A DNA stretch of 28,973 nt from Verrucomicrobiota bacterium (GTDB lineage Bacteria; Verrucomicrobiota; Verrucomicrobiia; Methylacidiphilales; Verrucolacustridaceae), in NCBI GenBank assembly GCA_016876055.1, contig VHDM01000003.1:1-28973 (forward strand). Reading direction: 5' to 3'. The translations under genes and the position numbers were made by a program. The notes under the pieces are model-generated. The model searched no databases. It saw only the letters and a program-made list of their open reading frames with translations, and was not told the origin of the DNA. How positions within the stretch are numbered: position 1 is the stretch's first letter; every line of letters begins with the position of its first letter. Of this stretch, positions 13,531 through 20,511 are shown piece by piece.

Positions 13531-14174
13531 TTCTCGGCCAACACCGACACGCGGTCCCCCACTTCGAGTTGGATTCCTTGGCCCAACTGTTCCGGCAGTC
13601 CCGCAGAGGTCATCTCGCGCACCTCAATCAAGCGACAACTGCCGATCACTCGATCCTGACGCAAAATCCGGAAGGGCATCCCTTCCTGGGCTCCCTGCAG
13701 ACTGCCGAGATTGAGCACCACGGCCTGCTGGTTACGATCCACCGCCACGATTTGGGCATCCGTCAACCCCGTGGCGACAGCACGGGGCTCGGCATCCCGT
13801 TGCTGGCTCGCCTCCAGCGTCCGCTTGGCCGATTCGAAAGCGGACCGGGCCGCCGCCTTTTTGGCCATGTCCGTTTCGGCGGCCCATTGGACCGCCGCCG
13901 CCACCACTGCCTTGGCCTTTTGCAAAATCTCCATACGGGCCCTTTCGGAACGGAGCAATTCCCCGGCAAGGCGGGCCACTTTGTCGTGACTGTCCCGCGC
14001 TTCGGGGCTGAGCGTGGCCACCCCCAATAACTCATCGCGGCGCTTGAGATCCAGCCAGGCTTCCCGATAGGCCTTGGCTTCTGCCTGCGCCATCGCCAAT
14101 GCATCCACGGGGGCGGAGTTGGCCGCAAAAACAGAGGCTGCCGAAACCATGAGGAGGGCCAGGGTCGGCTTCAT
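13527..14174 (-). CDS. Exported coiled-coil protein embedded in the S10 block, unknown function
   Basis: I do not recognise the gene. The 215-residue product starts with a signal peptide (MKPTLALLMVSAASVFA, cleavage likely after Ala17 or Ala18). Residues 22-130 are Ala/Glu/Arg/Lys-rich and predicted helical, probably coiled coil. Residues 138-215 look like a small beta domain (IVAVDRNQQAVVLNLGSLQG, GMPFRILRQDRVIGSCRLIE, then VGDRVSVLAEK). That pattern resembles, at low confidence, the C-terminal domain of FlgT-like envelope proteins. The start at 14174 has a strong Shine-Dalgarno sequence (AGAAGGTG, 14180-14187) and overlaps the rpsS stop as ATGA; the stop overlaps rplV as ATGA. Base use is like its neighbours. 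An open frame further upstream to 14474 is rpsS and rplB out of phase. It is presumably periplasmic or envelope-associated. Confidence 0.85.
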   Translation of the reverse strand: MKPTLALLMVSAASVFAANSAPVDALAMAQAEAKAYREAWLDLKRRDELLGVATLSPEARDSHDKVARLAGELLRSERARMEILQKAKAVVAAAVQWAAETDMAKKAAARSAFESAKRTLEASQQRDAEPRAVATGLTDAQIVAVDRNQQAVVLNLGSLQGAQEGMPFRILRQDRVIGSCRLIEVREMTSAGLPEQLGQGIQLEVGDRVSVLAEK

Positions 14175-14443
14175 TTCGTCACCTTCTCGGTGTGGCCACC
14201 ATGCTTCTTGAAGACCCGCGTCGGCGAAAACTCCCCCAGCCGGTGCCCGACCATATTTTCGGTCACAAATACCGGGTTGAATGCCTTGCCGTTGTGGACC
14301 AGAAAAGTGTGGCCGACGAATTCGGGCGCGATCATGGAACGCCGGGACCAGGTCTTGATCGGCTTTTTGGAAGTCCCCATTTTCTGCACCTTGATCATCA
14401 GGTGGTCGTCCATGAACGGACCCTTTTTCAGACTGCGACTCAT
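14171..14443 (-). CDS. rpsS: 30S ribosomal protein uS19
   Basis: uS19 sits in the 30S head next to uS13. It is 90 residues, starting MSRSLKKGPFMDDHLMIKV, with TWSRRSMIAPEFVGHTFLVH and the signature ENMVGHRLGEFSPTR. The ATG at 14443 overlaps the rplB stop by 4 nt. In most bacteria rplV follows directly; here the exported protein gene intervenes, overlapping by 4 nt. Confidence 0.98.
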   Translation of the reverse strand: MSRSLKKGPFMDDHLMIKVQKMGTSKKPIKTWSRRSMIAPEFVGHTFLVHNGKAFNPVFVTENMVGHRLGEFSPTRVFKKHGGHTEKVTK

Positions 14444-15291
14444 GAGCTCTTCTTCTTTCTCCGGTCCTGCACAATGAACCGGTTGGAGGGCTTGTGGCGG
14501 TGGCGGGTCTTCAGGCCTTTGGCCAGCTGGCCCCACGGAGAAACCGGATGTTGGCGGCCGCCGCCACCCTTGCTCTTGCCCTGACCCCCACCCATCGGGT
14601 GGTCGATCGGATTCATGACCATGCCCCGGACATGGGGCCGCCGGCCCAGCCACCGGGCGCGCCCCGCTTTTCCTAAAGTAACTTTTTCGTGGGCCACGTT
14701 CCCCACTTGTCCGATCGTGGCATAGCAATCAGCGTGTACTCGGCGGACCTCCCCGGAGGGCAATTTCAGGAGCGCATAATCCCCGTCGATGGCCGTGCAA
14801 ATGGCGGCCGTTCCGGCGGAACGGACAATCTGCGCACCCTTGCCTGGGGCCAGTTCCAAATTGTGCAGGGGTAGGCCAAGGGGAATCTTGCGCAGCGGCA
14901 GCGCGTTGCCGATTTCCGCCGGAGCCGAGGGACCGGCCGCCACTTGGGCACCGACCTGCAGACCTTCGGGTGAGAGGATGTAGGCGCGATCCTTGGGGCC
15001 GTATTCCACCAAAGCCAGCCGGGCGGACCGGTTCGGATCATATTGAATCCCAAGGACCCTGCCGGGGCTGGGACGCTTGCGCCGGTTCCACTCGATAATC
15101 CGGAACTTCTTTTTATGACCTCCGCCGCGGTGGCGGGAGGTCATTCGTCCGTAGGCGTTCCGGCCACCCGTCCGGCGCTTGATCTCGAGAAGCTTTTTCT
15201 CAGGTTTGGACTCCCGGGTCAGTTCCGAGAAGTCCCGGAGCACTGTGTAGCGGAGCGACGGGGTCAGCGGACGGAATTCTTTGAGGGCCAT
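14440..15291 (-). CDS. rplB: 50S ribosomal protein uL2
   Basis: uL2 is one of the largest 50S proteins and is needed for subunit joining and peptidyl transfer. Hallmarks are KRRTGGRNAYGRMTSRHRGG (39-58) and the C-terminal loop beginning GMVMNPIDHPMGGG (223-236). His231 matches the important His229 of E. coli (mature numbering). The second histidine of the usual DHPHGGG is Met233 here, and the loop has extra glycines (GKSKGGGGRQHPVSPWG). The 283-residue length is slightly over average. AAGGAG precedes the start by 7 nt. Confidence 0.97.
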   Translation of the reverse strand: MALKEFRPLTPSLRYTVLRDFSELTRESKPEKKLLEIKRRTGGRNAYGRMTSRHRGGGHKKKFRIIEWNRRKRPSPGRVLGIQYDPNRSARLALVEYGPKDRAYILSPEGLQVGAQVAAGPSAPAEIGNALPLRKIPLGLPLHNLELAPGKGAQIVRSAGTAAICTAIDGDYALLKLPSGEVRRVHADCYATIGQVGNVAHEKVTLGKAGRARWLGRRPHVRGMVMNPIDHPMGGGQGKSKGGGGRQHPVSPWGQLAKGLKTRHRHKPSNRFIVQDRRKKKSS

Positions 15292-15302
15292 GGTCGTGCT
15301 CC

Positions 15303-15587
15303 TTAGGCGGTTTCGATCTTTTGACCTGCAGCCAGCGTCACGATCGCCCGCTTGGTATGGTTTTTGCGGCCCGGCTCACCCCGGCGGGAACGGCGGGTTT
15401 TGCCGCTGCGGCGAAAAGTGTTCACGCGAAGGACCTTTTTACCGAACAGCGAGCTGATCGCCTGGCGGATCTCGAGCTTGGTGGCGTCCGGCGCTACCTC
15501 GAAAAGATACTGGTTATGGGCGGAAGCCAGCCGGGTCCCCTTCTCGGAAACACAAGGACGGTGGATGACCTCGGTGGGCGATCTCAT
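15303..15587 (-). CDS. rplW: 50S ribosomal protein uL23
   Basis: uL23 forms the docking site for trigger factor and SRP at the exit tunnel. The N-terminal pattern VIHRPCVSEKGTRLASAHNQ and VAPDATKLEIRQAISSLFGK match the family. The basic loop RRSGKTRRSRRGEPGRKNHT lies before the final strand. It is 94 residues and overlaps rplD by 4 nt. Confidence 0.97.
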   Translation of the reverse strand: MRSPTEVIHRPCVSEKGTRLASAHNQYLFEVAPDATKLEIRQAISSLFGKKVLRVNTFRRSGKTRRSRRGEPGRKNHTKRAIVTLAAGQKIETA

Positions 15588-16228
15588 GGCTTCGCCTCGG
15601 TTTTGGCGGGCTTCTGCAGACGCTTGCCCAGCTCAGTCCAGGCGTCCTCGGCGATCAGCACCTGGCGGCGGCGCATCAAATCCTCGGCATTCACTTCCCG
15701 GGCGGTGCGCAGATCCACCTCGCGGAGATTTTGCGCGGCCTTGAGCAAATTCTTTTCCGGCTGCTTGGAGGTCACGATAAGGCAGGAAAGCGGTAGACCG
15801 GAATCCTTGATCCAACCGATCAGTTCCTTGGTCTTCGGCGCCTTCAGGGCCGGCACGGAGCCGGTGTGGAGCGTCCCCTTGCTGGCGATATCGCTGATCG
15901 CGCGACGCAGGGCGGTCTTGAGAACGGTCTTGGGAAGATTCTTGCGGTAGTCGCGGGGTTTCGGACCGAACGCCACGCCACCGCCCACCCAAACGGGCGA
16001 GGACTTGTAACCCGCCCGGGCGCGGCCGGTCCCCTTCTGTCTCCACGGCTTCTTGCCGGAGAGATCGACGGTGGCCTTGGTCAGTGTGCTATGCGTGCCG
16101 GAACGGCGGGCGGCACGGTAGGCGGTCACCGCCTCGTGCAACGCCTGGCTGGCCTTGCGGTTCTTGTACAGCTCCACCCCGAGGGCTTTCTCGGCGGCGG
16201 CAAGGTTGATGGCTTTGGATTTGCTCAT
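15584..16228 (-). CDS. rplD: 50S ribosomal protein uL4
   Basis: uL4 contributes a tunnel-lining loop and in E. coli also represses the S10 operon. The loop is visible at about 57-94 (SGKKPWRQKGTGRARAGYKS, then GGGVAFGPKPRDY). The remaining alpha/beta domain includes SDIASKGTLHTG and LIAEDAWTELGKRL. It is 214 residues. No strong Shine-Dalgarno sequence precedes the start, which is 10 nt after rplC. No leader resembling the E. coli S10 attenuator is seen, since rpsJ follows fusA by only 3 nt. Confidence 0.97.
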   Translation of the reverse strand: MSKSKAINLAAAEKALGVELYKNRKASQALHEAVTAYRAARRSGTHSTLTKATVDLSGKKPWRQKGTGRARAGYKSSPVWVGGGVAFGPKPRDYRKNLPKTVLKTALRRAISDIASKGTLHTGSVPALKAPKTKELIGWIKDSGLPLSCLIVTSKQPEKNLLKAAQNLREVDLRTAREVNAEDLMRRRQVLIAEDAWTELGKRLQKPAKTEAKP

Positions 16229-16238
16229 CGAAAATTTT

Positions 16239-16883
16239 TCAGGCCTTCACCTCGGCTTTGATGGCGTCACGCACGATCACCAGGCTGCCGTTCGGACCCG
16301 GCACCGCTCCGCGCACCAGCAGGAGCTTGTCGTTCTCCCGGACCTGGACGACCTTCAGATTCTGGACGGTGCAGTTGTCGCCACCGAACGTCCCGGGCAT
16401 GCCCGCGTTCTTATAGACGCGGCCGGGGGTGGAACGGCAACCGATGGCTCCGTTCCGGCGGTGGGTGGTGGAACCGTGAGCGTCCGCCTGTCCGGCGTAG
16501 TTGTGCTTCCGCATGACCCCGTGGAAGCCCTTGCCCTTGGAAACTCCGAGCACGTCGACCAGTTGGCCGGCCTTGAAACGGGTCAGGTTCACCTCGGCGC
16601 CCGCGGCCAGGTCGGCCGGAGCCGCCCGGAACTGGCGGAGCGCGAGGGGGTTCTTCCTCCCCTGCTTCTCAAACGCCACCCGCTGCGCCTTGTTGGTGCG
16701 CGTGGCTTTGCGTTCGCCGGTCCCCATCACCACGGCCTTCACCCCGTTTTTCTCAGGGGTGCGAACCTCGTACACGGTGTTGGTTTCAGCGGAAATGACG
16801 GTCACGGCGGTGGCTTGGCCCTGGTCGTCATAGACCCGGGTCATGCCCACCTTCTTTCCGATCATGCCAAAACGCTCGATCAT
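16239..16883 (-). CDS. rplC: 50S ribosomal protein uL3
   Basis: uL3 reaches the peptidyl transferase centre with a long loop and helps start 50S assembly. The start MIERFGMIGKKVGMTRVYDD is supported by AAGGAG overlapping the rpsJ stop. Other hallmarks are GVSKGKGFHGVMRKHNY and IGCRSTPGRVYKNAGMPGTF. The residue corresponding to the methylated Gln150 of E. coli does not appear to be Gln here (Cys-Arg-Ser-Thr-Pro). It has 214 residues. Confidence 0.97.
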   Translation of the reverse strand: MIERFGMIGKKVGMTRVYDDQGQATAVTVISAETNTVYEVRTPEKNGVKAVVMGTGERKATRTNKAQRVAFEKQGRKNPLALRQFRAAPADLAAGAEVNLTRFKAGQLVDVLGVSKGKGFHGVMRKHNYAGQADAHGSTTHRRNGAIGCRSTPGRVYKNAGMPGTFGGDNCTVQNLKVVQVRENDKLLLVRGAVPGPNGSLVIVRDAIKAEVKA

Positions 16884-16893
16884 GGTTTCTCCT

Positions 16894-17202
16894 TTAAATC
16901 TTGATGGTGATGTCCACCCCGGCCGGGAGGTTGAGCTTCTTCAGCTCGTCCACGGTCTTTCCGGAGGGCTCAAGGATATCGAGGAGCCGCTTGTGGGTGC
17001 GGATCTCGAACTGCTCCATGCTCTTCTTGTCGCAGTGCGGGGAGCGGTTGACGGTGTAGCGCTCGATCTTGGTCGGCAGCGGGATCGGGCCGGCCACGCG
17101 GGAACCGGTGCGATTCGCGGTTTCGGCGATCTCGCCGGCCGCCTTGTCGAGGAGGCGGTAGTCAAAGGACTTGAGGCGGATGCGGATGCGGGTCGCGGGC
17201 AT
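16894..17202 (-). CDS. rpsJ: 30S ribosomal protein uS10
   Basis: uS10 is a 30S head protein that in E. coli also acts with NusB in antitermination. It is 102 residues with RIRIRLKSFDYRLLDKAAGE, RVAGPIPLPTKIERYTVNRS and HKRLLDILEPSGKTVDELKK, all diagnostic. It begins 3 nt after the fusA stop, so the str and S10 groups form one unit without a tuf gene or leader between them. Confidence 0.98.
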   Translation of the reverse strand: MPATRIRIRLKSFDYRLLDKAAGEIAETANRTGSRVAGPIPLPTKIERYTVNRSPHCDKKSMEQFEIRTHKRLLDILEPSGKTVDELKKLNLPAGVDITIKI

Positions 17203-17205
17203 GGC

Positions 17206-19353
17206 TTATCCTTTCTTTTGCTGCGTCACGGCCGCCAGAACGCTGGACGGCACCTGCTCAAAGTGGGACGGCTCCATGGAGTAGGCGGCGCGGCCGCGGG
17301 ACAAGGATCGAATCGTGTTCACGTAACCGAACATTTCGGCCAGCGGCACCTCGGCCTTCACCACCGAGGTCAGATTCTTGGAATCCACATTCATAATCTT
17401 TCCGCGACGGCGGTTGATGTCGCCGAGAATGTCGCCCTGGAACTCGTCGGGCGTGGAGCACTCCACCGACATGATCGGCTCCAACAGGATCGGACCGGCC
17501 TTCTGCATGGCGTCCTTCACCGCAAAAATCGCCGCCATCTTGAAGGCCAACTCGTTCGAATCCACCTCGTGATAGGAGCCGTCCATGATCTGGATCTTCA
17601 TGTCGATCACCGGGCTGCCGTGGATGACGCCGTTGAGCAGGGCCTCTTCCACGCCCTTCTTCACCGCCGGGATGTACTCCTTGGGGATGTTCCCGCCGGT
17701 GACCTTGTTCTCGATCTCGATCCCTTTGCCGCGCTCCTGGGGGGCAACCTGCAAAATGACGTGGCCATACTGGCCACGACCACCGGACTGTTTGATCAGC
17801 TTCCCCTCACCCGGTGAAGATTTGGTGATGGTTTCCCGGTAGGCGATCTGCGGGGCGCCCGCGTTGGTTTCCACGCTAAACTCGCGCTTGAGACGATCGC
17901 AAATGATCTCGAGGTGGAGCTCGCCCATCCCGCTGATGATGGTCTGGCCGGTCTCCTCGTTGGTCTTCACCATAAAAGTCGGATCCTCTTCGGACAGGCG
18001 CTGCAGGGCCTCGCCCATCTTTTCGCGATCGCCCTTGGTCTTCGGTTCCACCGCCATCGAGATCACCGGCTCCGGAAAACTGGGTGGTTCGAGGGTGATT
18101 TCAAACTCTTCGTTGCAAAGGGTGTCCCCGGTGGCGATGTCCTTCAGACCTACCGTGGCGGCGATATCCCCCGCGAAAACCGTGTCGATATCTTCCCGCT
18201 TGTCGGCCTGGATCTGGACAAGGCGGCTGACCCGCTCCCGTTTCCGGGTGCGGGAGTTGTAGATGAACTCGCCCTTGCTGAGCTTGCCGGAGTAAACGCG
18301 GAAGAAGATCAGTTTGCCCACGTAGGGATCGGTCCAGAGCTTGAAGGCCAGCGAGCAGAATTTCTCGCCATCATCCACCTTCACAGGAATCCGCTCTTCG
18401 GGATTCTCCGTGCTGTGCCCCACCGCCGGGGGAATGTCGATCGGGCTGGGAAGGTATTCCACCACCGCGTCGACCAAGGCTTGCACGCCTTTGTTTTTGA
18501 AGGCGGAGCCCCCCACCACCGGCACCAGCTTGTTGGCGATCACCACCCGGCGGATGGCTTCCTTGAGCTGCTTGGCAGTCGGACGTTTTTCCTCCAGGAA
18601 CAGGTTAGCCACTTCCTCATCGACGTCGGCCACGGCTTCAACGAGCCGATCCAAACCCTTTTTGGCCTCATCCTTGAATTCGGCCGGGATGTCGGCGATC
18701 TCATAGGTTGAACCAAGGTTTTTGCTATCGGTGTAAAGAAACGCCTTTTGGTTGATCAAATCGATCTGGCCCAGGAGTTTGTCTTCCTTGCCGAGCGGAA
18801 GAAGAATCGGCACCGCGTTGGCGCCCAACTTGGTCCGCATTTCATGGACGGCCTTCTCAAAATCCGCGCCCGTGCGGTCCATTTTATTGACGAAAGCGAT
18901 CCGCGGCACCCCGTACTTGTTGGCCTGCCGCCAAACCGTCTCACTCTGCGGCTGCACCCCGGCCACCCCGCAGAACACCGCAATCGCACCGTCGAGCACC
19001 CGGAGGGAGCGCTCCACCTCGGCGGTAAAGTCGACGTGTCCGGGAGTGTCGATGATGTTGATGCGGTTCTTGGTCTTCTCGAAGGACTTCACCAGGCCGG
19101 GCTCTTCGCGCACCGGCCAGAAGCAGGTGGTGGCGGCGGAGGTGATGGTGATGCCGCGCTCGCGTTCCTGCTCCATCCAGTCGGTCACGGTGGTGCCTTC
19201 GTGCACCTCACCGATCTTGTGGATGCTACCGGTGTAAAAAAGAATCCGCTCCGTCAGCGTGGTCTTCCCGGCGTCGATGTGCGCACAGATCCCGATGTTG
19301 CGGGTGCGCTCGAGGGTGTAGGGCCGGGTGGCTCCGTTGGCGGCGGGAGGCAT
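17206..19353 (-). CDS. fusA: Elongation factor G
   Basis: EF-G is the GTPase that drives ribosomal translocation and, with RRF, recycling. The GTP-binding motifs are intact: P loop AHIDAGKTT (24-32), switch 2 DTPGH (102-106) and NKMD (156-159). Later parts carry GMGELHLEIICDRLKREF and the domain IV sequence near RETITKSSPGEGKLIKQSGG with RGQYGHV. The length, 715 residues, is close to the family's 690-705, with about eight extra N-terminal residues. AAGGAG lies 6 nt upstream. No tuf gene follows. Confidence 0.98.
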   Translation of the reverse strand: MPPAANGATRPYTLERTRNIGICAHIDAGKTTLTERILFYTGSIHKIGEVHEGTTVTDWMEQERERGITITSAATTCFWPVREEPGLVKSFEKTKNRINIIDTPGHVDFTAEVERSLRVLDGAIAVFCGVAGVQPQSETVWRQANKYGVPRIAFVNKMDRTGADFEKAVHEMRTKLGANAVPILLPLGKEDKLLGQIDLINQKAFLYTDSKNLGSTYEIADIPAEFKDEAKKGLDRLVEAVADVDEEVANLFLEEKRPTAKQLKEAIRRVVIANKLVPVVGGSAFKNKGVQALVDAVVEYLPSPIDIPPAVGHSTENPEERIPVKVDDGEKFCSLAFKLWTDPYVGKLIFFRVYSGKLSKGEFIYNSRTRKRERVSRLVQIQADKREDIDTVFAGDIAATVGLKDIATGDTLCNEEFEITLEPPSFPEPVISMAVEPKTKGDREKMGEALQRLSEEDPTFMVKTNEETGQTIISGMGELHLEIICDRLKREFSVETNAGAPQIAYRETITKSSPGEGKLIKQSGGRGQYGHVILQVAPQERGKGIEIENKVTGGNIPKEYIPAVKKGVEEALLNGVIHGSPVIDMKIQIMDGSYHEVDSNELAFKMAAIFAVKDAMQKAGPILLEPIMSVECSTPDEFQGDILGDINRRRGKIMNVDSKNLTSVVKAEVPLAEMFGYVNTIRSLSRGRAAYSMEPSHFEQVPSSVLAAVTQQKKG

Positions 19354-19363
19354 GGTCGTCTCC

Positions 19364-19837
19364 TTACCAGCGCAGGTGGGCGAAGGCCCGGTTGGCCTGC
19401 GCCATGCGGTGGGTTTCGTCCCGCTTCTTCACGGCGTTGCCCTGCCCGGCCGCGGCATCGCGGATTTCCTGGGCGAGGGCTCTCTCAAAAGCGACTCCCT
19501 TGCGGTTATTGGCGAGATCCACGATCCAGCGGAGCGCGAGGGAGAGTTGGCGTTCCGGGCTGGTTTCCACCGGCACCTGGTAGGTGGCGCCGCCAACGCG
19601 GCGGGACTTCACCTCGAGACGGGGCTTCACGTTGTCGACTGCCTTCGTGACGACGGCGAGCGGGTCCCCGCCCGCGCCGCCCTCGTTGGCACGCTTAATG
19701 GCGTTGTAAACCAGGCGGCTGGCGGTGGAGAGTTTGCCGCGGCGCAGCACGTAACCGATCATCCGGCCGACCAGCGGGCTTTCGTAAACGGGATCCGCGT
19801 GGATCGGGCGGGATTCATGACGACGACGGCGGGACAT
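19364..19837 (-). CDS. rpsG: 30S ribosomal protein uS7
   Basis: uS7 nucleates the 30S head and borders the E site. It is 157 residues, with DPVYESPLVGRMIGYVLRRG, VKPRLEVKSRRVGGATYQVP and a C-terminal RETHRMAQANRAFAHLRW-type end (KRDETHRMAQANRAFAHLRW). It follows rpsL by 12 nt and precedes fusA by 10 nt. In E. coli uS7 represses this operon by binding the rpsL-rpsG gap; 12 nt is too short for that structure here. Confidence 0.98.
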   Translation of the reverse strand: MSRRRRHESRPIHADPVYESPLVGRMIGYVLRRGKLSTASRLVYNAIKRANEGGAGGDPLAVVTKAVDNVKPRLEVKSRRVGGATYQVPVETSPERQLSLALRWIVDLANNRKGVAFERALAQEIRDAAAGQGNAVKKRDETHRMAQANRAFAHLRW

Positions 19838-19849
19838 ACCTTCTTCTCC

Positions 19850-20293
19850 TTAGGCCTTGGCCGGCTTGGCCTCGGCCGCCGCTTTGGCTGCGCCGCCGCC
19901 TTTGGGACGTTTGACGCCGTATTTGGATCGGGAAACGAGACGGGCAAGCTTGTTGGTGTTGCTGGGACCGGAGGCACCGAGGGCGTCGAGGGTACCGCGG
20001 ACGATGTGGTAACGGACGCCGGGCAAGTCCTTCACACGGCCGCCTCGGACGAGGACGATGGAGTGTTCCTGCAGATTATGGTTTTCTCCGGGGATGTAGG
20101 CGATGACCTCTTCCCCGTTGGTCAGGCGGACTTTGGCAACCTTGCGCAAAGCGGAATTCGGCTTTTTCGGCGTGCGGGTCATCACCTGGAGACAGACGCC
20201 GCGGCGCTGGGGGCAACCGTGCAGGGCGGGGGCCTTCGTGCCGCGCTTGAGGGCGGCCCGGCCAAATCGCACCAACTGGTTGATCGTCGGCAT
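19850..20293 (-). CDS. rpsL: 30S ribosomal protein uS12
   Basis: uS12 lies at the decoding centre and sets accuracy. The start MPTINQLVRFGRAALKRGTK at 20293 has GGAG 6 nt upstream; the open frame extends to 20365 but that part is not uS12. The key loops are TRTPKKPNSALRKVAKVRLT and the second loop VRGGRVKDLPGVRYHIVRG, with the usual lysines tied to streptomycin sensitivity and the Asp that can be methylthiolated. A Lys/Ala tail of about 15 residues makes it 147 long instead of about 124-140. It is separated from rpoC by 218 bp. Confidence 0.97.
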   Translation of the reverse strand: MPTINQLVRFGRAALKRGTKAPALHGCPQRRGVCLQVMTRTPKKPNSALRKVAKVRLTNGEEVIAYIPGENHNLQEHSIVLVRGGRVKDLPGVRYHIVRGTLDALGASGPSNTNKLARLVSRSKYGVKRPKGGGAAKAAAEAKPAKA

Positions 20294-20511
20294 TTCGTTC
20301 TCCCCCGCAGACGTCCCTAGACAGCAAGCATCCCCTTGGCGGGTTCCATGAAGCGCGTGGCGCACGCATGGAGGAAGATCTCCTCAGACCTTCACATGCC
20401 GACTGACCTAATCCGGCTATTCCCTTTCAGGCTCCGGTCGGATGACAGCGGAACTGAAAACCCTGCCTACAAAGCCCTTTGTTGACAAGGGTTTTCCGAG
20501 GTTTTTTCGGG
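20294..20511 (-). promoter_or_regulatory. Structured rpoC-rpsL intergenic region (possible internal control point)
   Basis: This 218-bp gap is the longest in the cluster and holds no convincing gene. On the minus strand AAAACCCT pairs with AGGGTTTT (20488-20495 with 20457-20464). A shorter competing hairpin, CCCTT/AAGGG, lies within that region. Closer to rpsL, CCAT-GCGTG/CACGC-ATGG (20346-20371) and GAGGA/TCCTC (20371-20385) form further stems. A TTGTCA sequence lies in the first repeat, but no good -10 element follows at 17 bp. An attenuator, processing site or promoter is possible; none is proven. Confidence 0.4.

Noticed and set aside
13527..14174. Recent horizontal transfer or mobile-element origin of the inserted gene
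   Set aside because: No inverted repeats, target duplications or composition shift are seen, and the 4-nt overlaps on both sides argue for long-term integration in the operon.
14175..14474. Upstream extension of the exported protein gene to 315 residues
   Set aside because: This part is rpsS and rplB read in another frame; the signal peptide and Shine-Dalgarno sequence place the start at 14174.
20294..20369. Upstream extension of rpsL, and a 97-residue frame starting at 20369
   Set aside because: The first lacks any uS12 similarity and the second is mostly rpsL read out of phase; neither has a clear ribosome-binding site.
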